From a virus: a stretch of 39,719 bases of DNA. Each line of letters opens with the position of its first letter. The stretch's first letter is position 1. Of this stretch, positions 24,194 through 31,536 are shown piece by piece. The translations under genes were made by a program, and so were the position numbers. Below the pieces are notes generated by a model. It did not search any database, had not been told where the DNA came from, and saw nothing but the letters and a program-made list of their open reading frames with translations. The stretch spans positions 1 to 39,719 of the IMG/VR virus record IMGVR_UViG_3300034072_000477; one strand, given 5' to 3'.

Positions 24194-25068
24194 GCTGCCA
24201 TTGCCTCCTGTGCCTTGTTGAACACGCACACACGGAACTGCTGCCATGTGCCGTAGATGTCCGGGGTGTAGTCGGGCATGCCGAGCTCCTTGGCTTTCAG
24301 ATCGATCCCTGTTGCGGTCTCGTGCCACGCCTTTGTCACGCCAGGAACAACGCTCGAGCCCGGGTCATTGGTCCAGGCAGCGAGGATCGAATCAATGAGA
24401 CCGGTATTGACCGCCGACGGGTCGCCGTCCTTGATTCGTTGCTGAACTGCCGCCGCGTAGGCCGCTTTGATTTTCTCGATCGTGATGCCGGCCTGCACCC
24501 ATATCTCTATCCGCCTATCACCAGGCTTGAATCGAGACGACACACCCCGCTCACCCTCGAGCTTTGCCAGCATTTGGGCAATTTCATCAGCGGACGACGC
24601 CGACGACGAATCATCCGAACTCGTTGTCGATGTCGTTTGTTCGGAGAAAGAAGATGATGACGGTGATTGTGATGGGCTTTCGTTTGGCTTATCCCTATCA
24701 AAACCCGTGGGTTTATTTTGGGAATCCTGTTGGGTTTTCTTTGGCCGCCCACCCTTCGAACCGTTGGCTTTCTGTTTTGCGTAGAAAGCCATGGCCTTTG
24801 CGTACTCTTCCTCAATGCGCTTCTGATGCCATACGCCGTCGCCAACAGTGAAGAACTCGGCCAAGGTCGGGCGCAGTTCTTTCCACTCCTTAGGGCTTGC
24901 CTTACAGATAGCGGCGAGACGCTTGTCATCGTCGGGCAGCGCGGTACCAGTGCGCCAGTAGGCCATCATGAGAAGCAGGTAGGCGCCGTGTTCGTCCCGG
25001 GTGAGGTGTTGCGTGTCGGCCAAGTAGTCCGCAATGTACAGCGGCATCCAGATGTCGGTTTTGCTCAT
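24190..25068 (-). CDS. DUF1376 replication protein
   Basis: A 292-aa protein. The N-terminal DUF1376 domain is clear: DIWMPLYIADYLADTQHLTRDEHGAYLLLM, then AYWRTGTALPDDDKRLAAICK. A linker follows with a very Ser/Thr-rich run (about residues 130-165), then a helical C-terminal domain ending YGTWQQFRVCVFNK. Such proteins occupy the lambda O position in many prophages, and the low-complexity centre may hold the origin as in O genes. Confidence 0.8.
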   Translation of the reverse strand: MSKTDIWMPLYIADYLADTQHLTRDEHGAYLLLMMAYWRTGTALPDDDKRLAAICKASPKEWKELRPTLAEFFTVGDGVWHQKRIEEEYAKAMAFYAKQKANGSKGGRPKKTQQDSQNKPTGFDRDKPNESPSQSPSSSSFSEQTTSTTSSDDSSSASSADEIAQMLAKLEGERGVSSRFKPGDRRIEIWVQAGITIEKIKAAYAAAVQQRIKDGDPSAVNTGLIDSILAAWTNDPGSSVVPGVTKAWHETATGIDLKAKELGMPDYTPDIYGTWQQFRVCVFNKAQEAMAA

Positions 25069-25120
25069 GCGGCAGACTCCACTCGTCGGTGGACTGCCAA
25101 CACAAAAATCTGATCAGGTC

Positions 25121-25414
25121 TCACCGAAACAGATCTCCCTGTGCGTCCTTTGGAACAGGCAGGCGCACCAGCTTAGCCGAGCGGCCGCTCGCGCTCATGC
25201 CGCCGGCGACCTCCTCGAGTACCCTCTTCGCCACAAGCGAATTGACGCGACCACACACGGCGGCCTCTTTCCATCCGAGATAGCCAGCCAGCTGCTCGCG
25301 CGTGACGGCCATTCGTGGGTGAGAGCGAAACCAGTCCATGACCTCCTGCTCTTTGCGCTGGAGGACCGGCACGCTGATGCTGTGAAAGGCTTCGATACTG
25401 GTTGCGGCGCGCAT
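25121..25414 (-). CDS. Winged-helix DNA-binding protein (97 aa)
   Basis: A 97-aa protein with a helix-turn-helix/wing pattern (EVMDWFRSHPRMAVTREQLAGYLGWKEAAVCGRVNSLV..RVLEE). It is the third gene of the early leftward operon. An AGGGGG Shine-Dalgarno lies close to the ATG. Probably a regulator or replication accessory; the exact role is unknown. Confidence 0.65.
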   Translation of the reverse strand: MRAATSIEAFHSISVPVLQRKEQEVMDWFRSHPRMAVTREQLAGYLGWKEAAVCGRVNSLVAKRVLEEVAGGMSASGRSAKLVRLPVPKDAQGDLFR

Positions 25415-25423
25415 GGTGCCCCC

Positions 25424-25870
25424 TTACTTCTTGCAGTAGATGCGGAAGGTCAGGCCCAGAAGTTCCTCGACCGTCCGGTGAATTTCCTGGCCAACGTCCT
25501 GCAGATCAGCACGCTCGGTGCGCGTGACCTCGTCGTCCCTGACGTACTCACGAAACTTGCTGGACAGCTCGCCGAGATCTGCGTAGAGCTCATTGAATTT
25601 GTCGAGCAGCTCGTCATGGTCTGACTCTCCGTCGTTCTCGGGCAGACGCATGAACACGCCACCCGAGTCCTGTGCGATCGCCTCGACGAAGTGCGTGGTG
25701 CCCGAGAATTTCTGCATCTGCATCGATGTCTCGGTCGCGACGGTCTGCCCCTTGCGTTCGTAGATGCGGTTCTCGAGTGCGTCTTTCGACATGCCCAGGG
25801 CTGCCGCCATCGCGTCCCAGCCTCCGGGGAACGCCTTGATCATTGCGAGGTGTGCCTTTCTGACTTCCAC
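25424..25870 (-). CDS. YmfL-family regulator (CII-like position)
   Basis: A 148-aa YmfL family protein: MIKAFPGGWDAMAAALGMSKDALENRIYERKGQ (HTH), SGTTHFVEAIAQDSGGVFMRLPE, then a helical C-terminus ending LGLTFRIYCKK. It starts with GTG at 25870 after AAGGAA. Gene order after cro suggests the role of CII (lysogeny decision); e14 YmfL occupies the same place. Confidence 0.8.
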   Translation of the reverse strand: MEVRKAHLAMIKAFPGGWDAMAAALGMSKDALENRIYERKGQTVATETSMQMQKFSGTTHFVEAIAQDSGGVFMRLPENDGESDHDELLDKFNELYADLGELSSKFREYVRDDEVTRTERADLQDVGQEIHRTVEELLGLTFRIYCKK

Positions 25871-25933
25871 AACTTTTCCTTTTTTCCGGTGGTTTTTTGA
25901 TTTCGTGTTGCTGGCTAGACTGGCTTCAACAGA

Positions 25934-26191
25934 TCAGGCAGCCTCGGCGGGCTTGTCAAAAACGTCGGGCCGGAGAGTCCAGGCACCGACGCCGATGACC
26001 TCGACGCCAGCGACCTCTGAAGTCGAAGCGGTTTGAATGCGCTTCGCCAAGGTGGGCGAGACGTGGCCGAAGCCATATGCGATCTGCTGGAGGTTGCCGA
26101 ACGTCGTTTCACAGGCGGAGGCGAACTCGTCACGCTTTTCCTGTGTTTCCAGCGACTTGAGGTAGTCGAGGAGTTCCTGTTTACGGCTCAT
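25934..26191 (-). CDS. cro: Cro-like repressor (YdaS-type HTH)
   Basis: An 85-aa small HTH protein: MSRKQELLDYLKSLETQEKRDEFASAC, then GNLQQIAYGFGHVSPTLAKRIQTAS, with the recognition helix around ISPTLAKRIQ-type sequence. It is transcribed leftward, divergent from cI, from a promoter that overlaps an operator. The start at 26191 has AGG seven bases before it; an upstream ATG at 26203 has none. It shares its control region with cI and would shut off cI on induction. Confidence 0.78.
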   Translation of the reverse strand: MSRKQELLDYLKSLETQEKRDEFASACETTFGNLQQIAYGFGHVSPTLAKRIQTASTSEVAGVEVIGVGAWTLRPDVFDKPAEAA

Positions 26192-26222
26192 GGTTTGCCT
26201 CATGGAGTGGAGATTTCCGCCA

Positions 26223-26251
26223 ACTTTAGTAATTCACTAAAGGACTGTCAA
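26223..26251 (-). promoter_or_regulatory. Leftward early promoter (for cro)
   Basis: Perfect -35 TTGACA (26251-26246), 17-base spacer, -10 TAAAGT. The operator at 26225-26241 covers the -10 box and part of the spacer, so the bound repressor would block it. Confidence 0.7.
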
Positions 26252-26301
26252 GCCATGGAGCAAAATAATTTAGTTTTTCACTCATTTAGTGCGGGACTAA
26301 A
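26225..26301. promoter_or_regulatory. Immunity operators O1-O3 between cro and cI
   Basis: Three copies of the 17-base palindrome TTTAGT-N5-ACTAAA: 26225-26241 (perfect), 26269-26285 (right half imperfect) and 26285-26301 (perfect). They are the likely binding sites of CI and Cro. The pair O2/O3 is spaced 16 bases centre to centre and O1 is 44 bases away. Confidence 0.8.
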
Positions 26302-26315
26302 ACCCGGTCTAATCT
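26286..26315 (+). promoter_or_regulatory. Candidate cI maintenance promoter (leaderless transcript)
   Basis: The -10 box TAATCT lies at 26310-26315, five bases before the cI ATG; the -35 region (TTAGTG, 26286-26291) is poor and lies in operator O3. The transcript would begin at the ATG. Lambda pRM likewise gives a leaderless cI mRNA and needs activation. Confidence 0.5.
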
Positions 26316-26320
26316 GCGGC

Positions 26321-27385
26321 ATGGACGTAAAGCAGATTCGGAAATTTCATCTTGCCGGGCTGGTCGATGAGCATTCGGGGGTGGATGTCGCCGAGAAGGC
26401 GGGCACCGCCGAGGCTTATCTGAGCCAGATCCTCGGGCCGAGTGGCAAGGCCAACGTAGGCGACAACCTCGCCCGCCGGCTGGAGGCCGCCTACGGTCTG
26501 GAGCGCGGCGAAATGGACCGGATCGACAGCCTGGTCAAATCTGGCGTAATTGCCGCCCTGATGGATGACGGCTGGACGGTTCTCCCGATCCGTCCGCGCA
26601 AGAGTTTCAAAGGCAACCCCCCTTTCACGTTTCCCGATGGCACTGCCTTGTGGCCTGACCTGAGGATCATGAAGAACGGGGTTGAATTGTTCGTCGAAAT
26701 CAGGCCAGCGGGGCAGCTGGTTAACGAACAGGGTCAAGCACTGATCGAGCTGGCCAAGAAGCACAAAAACCTCATCATCCTCACGGATGGACACCCGCAG
26801 GTCGTTTATTCACACCTGCAGCAGCAGCGAGAGGGCGATTTTTCAGGACTACCGAAACTCGCAGTGCGCAAGAAAATACTCCCTGACGAGGCACGCCAGG
26901 GCGAACAACCAGAACCAACAGAAAGTGAAATTCAAGCGGCATGTGGCACCAGGACTGACTCGGTTGTGATCCCTGTTTTTGACGTTGAAGCCTCAATGGG
27001 CTGTGGCGCTCTGATGCCGGCACACGACGAGGTCGTCGAGAGGATGACCGTGACCGGCGCCTGGCTGCGCCGGAACGTGAACGCCAGCAGCCCGAACAAT
27101 CTGGCCTTGATCACTGGCTACGGCGACAGCATGGAGGGGACGTTTTCAGATGGCGACCTCCTGCTCGTTGACCGCGGCGTGAACAAGATCAAGGTCGATG
27201 CGGTGTATGTGCTGTCGTTGAACGATGAGCTCTACATCAAACGTCTGCAGCGCCGGCCGGACGGGTCGGTGCTGATGATCAGCGACAACAAGAAGTACGA
27301 GCCGTACGTCATCGAGAATGGCGAGCGCAACAAGTTTCAAGTGCTCGGCCGTGTGCTGCTTGCCTGGAACTCGAAGAAGCTGTGA
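26321..27385 (+). CDS. cI: CI-type repressor with S24 peptidase and inserted PD-(D/E)XK-like domain
   Basis: A 354-aa repressor. Residues about 1-65 are an HTH (VDVAEKAGTAEAYLSQILGP..NLARRLEAAYGL). Residues about 215-354 are the LexA/CI S24 self-cleaving domain, with Ser in YGDSMEGTFSDGDLLLVD and Lys in LNDELYIKRLQ. CI proteins are usually about 230 aa. The extra about 110 residues (72-185) have a helix, strands carrying WPDLRI and VELFVEIRP, then a helix and NLIILTDG, the order of a PD-(D/E)XK nuclease fold with Glu-x-Arg in place of Glu-x-Lys. The start at 26321 has no Shine-Dalgarno and fits a leaderless mRNA; an upstream extension would run through the operators. Confidence 0.85.
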   Translation: MDVKQIRKFHLAGLVDEHSGVDVAEKAGTAEAYLSQILGPSGKANVGDNLARRLEAAYGLERGEMDRIDSLVKSGVIAALMDDGWTVLPIRPRKSFKGNPPFTFPDGTALWPDLRIMKNGVELFVEIRPAGQLVNEQGQALIELAKKHKNLIILTDGHPQVVYSHLQQQREGDFSGLPKLAVRKKILPDEARQGEQPEPTESEIQAACGTRTDSVVIPVFDVEASMGCGALMPAHDEVVERMTVTGAWLRRNVNASSPNNLALITGYGDSMEGTFSDGDLLLVDRGVNKIKVDAVYVLSLNDELYIKRLQRRPDGSVLMISDNKKYEPYVIENGERNKFQVLGRVLLAWNSKKL

Positions 27386-27993
27386 CCAAGGGGAAGGCCG
27401 GGGCAGTCGCCCCGGCGCCAAGCCACACTGTTGACCTCATCCAGGATTCGCTGGAGCAGATTCTTGCCGTCTCCTTCCCGAAGTCGCGCGGCTCTGGCTA
27501 CCCGCTGGCCGTCGCCATCGCGCAGAAGGCAAAGCAATACACCGAGGCCGACATGGGCGGCACCCTCTTCCACTTCGCGGTTTTTGGACGCGAGAAGGAG
27601 CAGATTGCCCTCGCCTACGCCATCACGCGCTACCTATCCGGCTTGAAGTCGGTCGAGTTCTTCGCCGGTGGAAAGATGATCAGCGTCTACGACTCACAAG
27701 GCGTGCTGCGTTGCTACCTCGACTCTGTTTCCTGCAACGACTACCGCGCCCACTGCAACAAGGTCGTGAGCCAACCCTTCAAGGAGGAGGAGCGGATATT
27801 CGACCTTGAGCTGGACGGCTCGCGCAAAAAAAACAATTACCTGCATCCGTGCGCCTATCTCCTCCAATGGCACGAGTCCAAACTGACGGAAGATCACCCC
27901 GCTAGCTCTGAGGATCAATTGCAGGCGATGGCAATCAAGCGCGGGTGCGACTGGTGCCCGAACTTCAAACCGGGCGACTTCAGGAAGCTGTAA
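27382..27993 (+). CDS. Unknown protein in the cI operon (203 aa)
   Basis: Starts with GTG overlapping the cI stop (GTGA), which implies translational coupling to the repressor. The protein has a conserved-looking core (YTEADMGGTLFHFAVFGREKEQIALAYAITRYLSGLKSVEFFAGGK) and Cys pairs (SCNDYRAHC and CDWCPNF) that could bind zinc. No signal peptide or membrane segment. I do not recognise the family. Its place suggests expression in the lysogen. Confidence 0.65.
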   Translation: MTKGKAGAVAPAPSHTVDLIQDSLEQILAVSFPKSRGSGYPLAVAIAQKAKQYTEADMGGTLFHFAVFGREKEQIALAYAITRYLSGLKSVEFFAGGKMISVYDSQGVLRCYLDSVSCNDYRAHCNKVVSQPFKEEERIFDLELDGSRKKNNYLHPCAYLLQWHESKLTEDHPASSEDQLQAMAIKRGCDWCPNFKPGDFRKL

Positions 27994-28003
27994 GGAGAGA
28001 GCA

Positions 28004-28357
28004 ATGCTGGGATCGTTGAAGGTGCATGCCGGGGAGTTCAAGGACGCCAAGGGCGCCAACTTCGTCGCCGGCCAGTTCGTTTTCGCCACCGGTGTGTTCA
28101 GCAGCGAGAAGCTGCCAGCGGCCGAGGTTGCAGAGCTGGACGTCGCCTCCGAGGAAAGCGTCAAGCGCATGGGCGGCGCAATTGGATGGGGCCTCGTCGG
28201 TGGTCTTGCCTTGGGCGGCATTGGCGCCATTGCCGGCCTGCTTGCCGGCGGACGCAGCAAGGAAGTGACCTTCGTCTGCAAGTTCAAGGATGGGCGCCGG
28301 CTGCTGGCCACCACCGACTCCAAGACCTACACAGAGATCCAGGCTGCATGCTTCTGA
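28004..28357 (+). CDS. Small glycine-zipper membrane protein (117 aa) in the cI operon
   Basis: An AAGGAG Shine-Dalgarno precedes the start. A central segment, about residues 56-82 (MGGAIGWGLVGGLALGGIG, then AIAGLLAGG), is a Gly-zipper transmembrane stretch with several GxxxG spacings. N- and C-terminal soluble parts flank it. It overlaps the following secreted nuclease gene by 10 bases. It may be an inner-membrane or pore-type partner of that nuclease. Family unknown. Confidence 0.7.
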   Translation: MLGSLKVHAGEFKDAKGANFVAGQFVFATGVFSSEKLPAAEVAELDVASEESVKRMGGAIGWGLVGGLALGGIGAIAGLLAGGRSKEVTFVCKFKDGRRLLATTDSKTYTEIQAACF

Positions 28358-28809
28358 CCTGGCGCGCTGCGGCGGCGCTCGGCGCCCTGCTCGCCGCCGG
28401 CGCCGTCCGGGCTGATATGGCCCTGAATCCTGATGTCTACCCGGCCACCATAGCCGAGACCATCTGCACGTCGGGATATACCAAAGAAATCCGGCCATCG
28501 ACCACCTACACCAACGGGGTGAAGTTCAAGCTGATGCGCGAGGCTGGAATTCCCCGGTCGGAGTCGGAAACCTATGCGCTGGACCATATCGTCCCGCTGG
28601 TGCTGGGCGGGTCGCCGCGGAGCATCGACAACCTGCGCCTGCTCACGGCCGCCGAGAACTCCAGAAAGTCGCGCATCGAGGTGAAACTGCGCTGCATGGT
28701 CTGCTCCGGCCATATCCCGCTTGAGGAGGCGCAGCAGGCGATCTATACCGACTGGAAGGCCGCCTACCACCATTACGCGCCGACGAAATGCTACCGGCCC
28801 AGAACCTAA
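28348..28809 (+). CDS. Secreted HNH endonuclease
   Basis: A 153-aa protein. Residues 1-22 are a signal peptide (MLLTWRAAAALGALLAAG, then AVRA-D cleavage). Then come CTSGYTKEIRPSTTYTN and the HNH core ALDHIVPLVLGGSPRSIDNL at about 77-96, with a further Asn in AAENSRKSRIE and late Cys residues (RCMVC). The pattern CTxGYTxxVRP..DHIVPLxLGG..NL belongs to a family of exported HNH nucleases. It would act in the periplasm, where incoming phage DNA passes. It overlaps the Gly-zipper gene and ends the cI operon just before a strong terminator, so it is probably made in the lysogen. Confidence 0.82.
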   Translation: MLLTWRAAAALGALLAAGAVRADMALNPDVYPATIAETICTSGYTKEIRPSTTYTNGVKFKLMREAGIPRSESETYALDHIVPLVLGGSPRSIDNLRLLTAAENSRKSRIEVKLRCMVCSGHIPLEEAQQAIYTDWKAAYHHYAPTKCYRPRT

Positions 28810-28832
28810 ACGGCCACCCCAGCCCATTCAAG

Positions 28833-28858
28833 AAGCCCGCCATGAGCGGGCTTTTTTT
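28833..28858 (+). terminator. Rho-independent terminator of the cI operon
   Basis: AAGCCCGC-CATGA-GCGGGCTT followed by TTTTT. It closes the operon cI to the HNH nuclease and separates it from the next rightward operon. Confidence 0.9.
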
Positions 28859-28884
28859 CGTTCCCGATCAGCCTGTTCCGAAAA

Positions 28885-28959
28885 TTTAGTATTCGACTAA
28901 AGATTTTTCTTGACTTGCTTTAGTTTCTCGCTAAACTCCGTCTTAAGTATTTCACTAAA
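28885..28959. promoter_or_regulatory. Immunity operators O4-O6 before the rightward early operon
   Basis: Three further copies of TTTAGT-N5-ACTAAA: 28885-28901 (perfect), 28919-28935 (GCTAAA right half) and 28943-28959 (TTAAGT left half). They match the operators at cI/cro, so this operon should belong to the same CI regulon. Confidence 0.8.
28910..28937 (+). promoter_or_regulatory. Promoter of the rightward early/recombination operon
   Basis: TTGACT (28910-28915), 16 bases, TAAACT (28932-28937). Operator O5 covers the spacer and most of the -10 box; O4 and O6 flank it. A CI-repressed promoter analogous to lambda pL. Confidence 0.7.
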
Positions 28960-28974
28960 GAAGGAGCTAGCGAC

Positions 28975-29295
28975 ATGGGAAGTCCTGAGTCCGATCTGTA
29001 CCGCCACCTGGCGGCAGAAGCCAAGGCCGAAAGCACGGCAGCCTTTCTGGAACAGAAGGCAGACGATCTGCTTGACGGTGATTACAACCCCGAGCGCGAG
29101 GAAAACCTCGCTGAGTTCCTGGCCAACATGCCAGAAGCGACCGTGTACGAGCTGGCCGCCGCTATCAAGGGCGACCGTGGCAACGAGGTCATGGCGATCA
29201 TCAATGACGGCGTGCATGCCTACTGGAAGCAGTCGGCGCGCGCAGAAGTCGCCCGCCGCCTCCGCCGCGGCGACTACGAAGGGGTGCCAGCATGA
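28975..29295 (+). CDS. First gene of the recombination operon, unknown (106 aa)
   Basis: AAGGAG Shine-Dalgarno. An acidic, helical protein (YRHLAAEAKAESTAAFLEQKADDLLDG..LAEFLANMPE). No family recognised. It overlaps the next gene by four bases. Early promoter-proximal genes of this kind are often anti-host or Gam/Kil-like, but nothing in the sequence proves this. Confidence 0.65.
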   Translation: MGSPESDLYRHLAAEAKAESTAAFLEQKADDLLDGDYNPEREENLAEFLANMPEATVYELAAAIKGDRGNEVMAIINDGVHAYWKQSARAEVARRLRRGDYEGVPA

Positions 29296-29573
29296 ACGCC
29301 CCCGTCGAAAGCCGCATGTTGGAGCTGCTTCTCGCCGAACAAAACGGATCCATTTCCGAGGACGAGCTGAGCATCGTCATGCGGCAGCAGAGCATGTTCC
29401 ACGTCGAGGTAGTCGCAAGCGGGGAACCGGAGATTGAGTTCTCAATGCTGGCGCTGGATGCCGTCGACGCGACCATCTTTGCGCTGGAGGCGGTTTTCCC
29501 CGCCACCCCCGGCGAACCTCGCCCCAAGGGCTTGAAGGTCCGGGTCTACCCGGTACTGCGGAGGGCGGCATGA
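29292..29573 (+). CDS. Unknown early protein (93 aa)
   Basis: Begins MNAPVESRMLELLLAEQNGS, a mixed alpha/beta pattern with many acidic residues. Overlaps both neighbours by four bases (ATGA junctions), so it is part of the coupled operon. No family recognised. Confidence 0.6.
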   Translation: MNAPVESRMLELLLAEQNGSISEDELSIVMRQQSMFHVEVVASGEPEIEFSMLALDAVDATIFALEAVFPATPGEPRPKGLKVRVYPVLRRAA

Positions 29574-29725
29574 ACACGAACCGCTATCCGCGCACCCTGC
29601 GCGAGGCCTTCGGACACCACACCGGTACCCGATTCGTTGAGGAAGCGCCGCGCGTAGAGCGCGCCGTGTACTGGATCGCGCTGGTCGCTCTGCTGTTCGT
29701 TGCAGGAATGGCGGTGTCGCAATGA
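29570..29725 (+). CDS. Small membrane protein (51 aa)
   Basis: MNTNRYPRTLREAFGHHTG at the N-terminus and a single C-terminal membrane helix (VYWIALVALLFVAGMAVS). It starts at the ATGA overlap with the preceding gene and its stop overlaps the exonuclease start in the same way. A tail-anchored small early membrane protein; a role in host modification or exclusion is possible but unproven. Confidence 0.6.
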   Translation: MNTNRYPRTLREAFGHHTGTRFVEEAPRVERAVYWIALVALLFVAGMAVSQ

Positions 29726-30537
29726 TCGATACCTCCCCTTCCCTCACCGTGCGCGCCAGCTCGTGGTCCAGTCTTTTCGACTGTGCCTACCGCTGGGAAG
29801 GCATCCACATCATTGGCTTGCCCAACGTCGTCGGCCTACGTGCCGCTCTGGGCACGGCTATTCACGCCGGTACCGCGGCATTCGACCAAGGCCGCCTTGA
29901 TGGCTCTGCCGTATCAATCGACGACGCTGCAGGCGTGATGGTCGACAAGCTGCGAGATCCGGAGAACGAGTACGACCGCAACCGCGACGACCTTACCGCA
30001 AGCGACGCCGAGCACATCGGCATTTCGCTGGTTGCCAAGTACTGCGCCGAGGTTTCGCCCAAGTACAACTTCGTGGCTGTCGAAATGGACACGAAGCCCC
30101 TGGACGTTGACTGCGGCGGCGGCGTGGTCATCCGCCTCAAGGGAACGATGGACCGCGCCCGGATTCGCCAGGGCGCCGGCGGCGTAGGTATCGCCGACCT
30201 CAAGAGCGGCGCCACGGCAGTACAGAAGGGCGTTGCCAACACCAAAGGCCATGGTCCGCAGATCGGCACCTATGAGCTGCTCTACGAGCACACCACCGGC
30301 AACCCGATCACCGATCACGCCGAAATCATCGGCCTCAAGACCAGCGGAAAGCCCGAGATCGCCTCGGGCGTCATCCACAACGCCAAGCGCGTGATGACCG
30401 GCACCGACTCGCAAGCAGGCTTGATCGAGTTCGCCGCCGACATGTTCCGCACCGGCCGCTTTTATCCCAACCCCAAATCGCTGCTGTGCTCGGCGAACTA
30501 CTGCCCGCGCCACGCGACCTGCCCGTTCCACGACTGA
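29722..30537 (+). CDS. PD-(D/E)XK recombination exonuclease (RecB/Cas4-like)
   Basis: A 271-aa nuclease of the PD-(D/E)XK superfamily. SWSSLFDCAYRWE at the N-terminus, LGTAIHAGTAAFD (motif with His), GVGIADLKSGATAVQKG (the catalytic D-x-K) and QIGTYELLYEHTT (the Q-x3-Y motif) form the RecB-type core. It ends in a Cys cluster (CSANYCPRHATCPF) like the Cas4/AddB iron-sulphur site. It would resect DNA ends for the RecT-like protein next to it. Confidence 0.82.
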   Translation: MIDTSPSLTVRASSWSSLFDCAYRWEGIHIIGLPNVVGLRAALGTAIHAGTAAFDQGRLDGSAVSIDDAAGVMVDKLRDPENEYDRNRDDLTASDAEHIGISLVAKYCAEVSPKYNFVAVEMDTKPLDVDCGGGVVIRLKGTMDRARIRQGAGGVGIADLKSGATAVQKGVANTKGHGPQIGTYELLYEHTTGNPITDHAEIIGLKTSGKPEIASGVIHNAKRVMTGTDSQAGLIEFAADMFRTGRFYPNPKSLLCSANYCPRHATCPFHD

Positions 30538-30564
30538 CCACAACCACAAGGAGACACAAGCATC

Positions 30565-31536
30565 ATGAACGCACCCGCCGCAACTCCGTTGCAATCGCTG
30601 CAGAACCCGGCCCCACGTGAGGCAAATCTTCCCGCCGTCAAAGCCGGCTTCTTCGACCTGCAATCCTTCGAGCTGATCCAGCGTGTTTCGAAGGCCTTTT
30701 CCAGCTCCAACCTGGTCCCGCAGCAGTATCAAAACAATCTGCCTAATTGCATGATCGCGATGGACATGGCGCAACGCATCGGCGCAAACCCGCTGATGGT
30801 CATGCAGAACCTCTACATCGTGCACGGCACCCCTGGCTGGTCGAGCAAATTCCTGATTGCAACCATCAACGCCTGCGGCCGCTATTCATCGCTGCGTTAC
30901 GAATGGAAGGGCGAACCCGGCAAGGAAGACTACGGCTGCCGGGCCTGGGCAATCGAGAAGGAAACCGGCGAGCGTCTCGATGGTATTTGGGTGACCTGGA
31001 AGATGGTCAACGCCGAGGGCTGGTCTGCCAAGAACGGCTCCAAGTGGAAAACCATGCCCGACCAGATGTTCGTCTATCGCGCCGCCGCATTCTGGCAACG
31101 CGCCTACGCGCCTGAGCTCGGCATGGGCCTCCAAACCACCGAGGAACTGCACGACGTCATCGACGCCCGCCCAGACGGAAATGGTGGCTTCACGGTCGAT
31201 GTTGATGCCTTGCGCGGTGCTGCAGGAGATAAGTCGGCGCCGAACATCCACATGGGTACCGGCGAGGTCGTTGACGGCCATCTAGCGCCGCAAGGCGGTG
31301 ACGCCGGCTCCGCAGGGACCGATGCAGGACCTGGCGGCAACGGCCCGACCTTCGAGGACGCTATCGCCGCGATCAACAAGGGCGACTACGACGGCGCCCG
31401 CAGCCTCTCCAGCGGGTTCAGCGACGGCCAGAAGGCCCAGCTCGAAACCGCCATCACCAACCACCAAAACGCCGGCGGCCAAGCCGGCACGACGACCAGC
31501 GCTCGCCGTCCGCGCGGCAGCAGCAGCGTCGAGTAA
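30565..31536 (+). CDS. RecT-family single-strand annealing protein
   Basis: A 323-aa protein. The core QQYQNNLPNCMIAMDMAQRIGANPLMVMQNLYIVHGTPGWSSKFLIA and RYEWKG..CRAWAIEKETGE is typical of RecT-like proteins in phages. MFVYRAAAFWQRAYAPELGMGLQTTEEL follows. The C-terminal 90 residues are Gly/Ala-rich and disordered. Preceded by AAGGAG and the matching exonuclease. It anneals single strands exposed by that exonuclease. Confidence 0.8.
   Translation: MNAPAATPLQSLQNPAPREANLPAVKAGFFDLQSFELIQRVSKAFSSSNLVPQQYQNNLPNCMIAMDMAQRIGANPLMVMQNLYIVHGTPGWSSKFLIATINACGRYSSLRYEWKGEPGKEDYGCRAWAIEKETGERLDGIWVTWKMVNAEGWSAKNGSKWKTMPDQMFVYRAAAFWQRAYAPELGMGLQTTEELHDVIDARPDGNGGFTVDVDALRGAAGDKSAPNIHMGTGEVVDGHLAPQGGDAGSAGTDAGPGGNGPTFEDAIAAINKGDYDGARSLSSGFSDGQKAQLETAITNHQNAGGQAGTTTSARRPRGSSSVE

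Noticed and set aside
24580-24720. Ser-rich stretch of the DUF1376 gene as a replication origin with iterons
   Set aside because: The DNA is AT-richer than its surroundings, but I could not find regularly spaced repeats, so no origin is annotated.
26033-26320. N-terminal extension of the repressor gene
   Set aside because: It would be translated through cro and the operators. The HTH begins right after the ATG at 26321.
29292-29573. Lambda Gam-like or Kil-like gene
   Set aside because: Position near the promoter fits, but no sequence feature supports either name.
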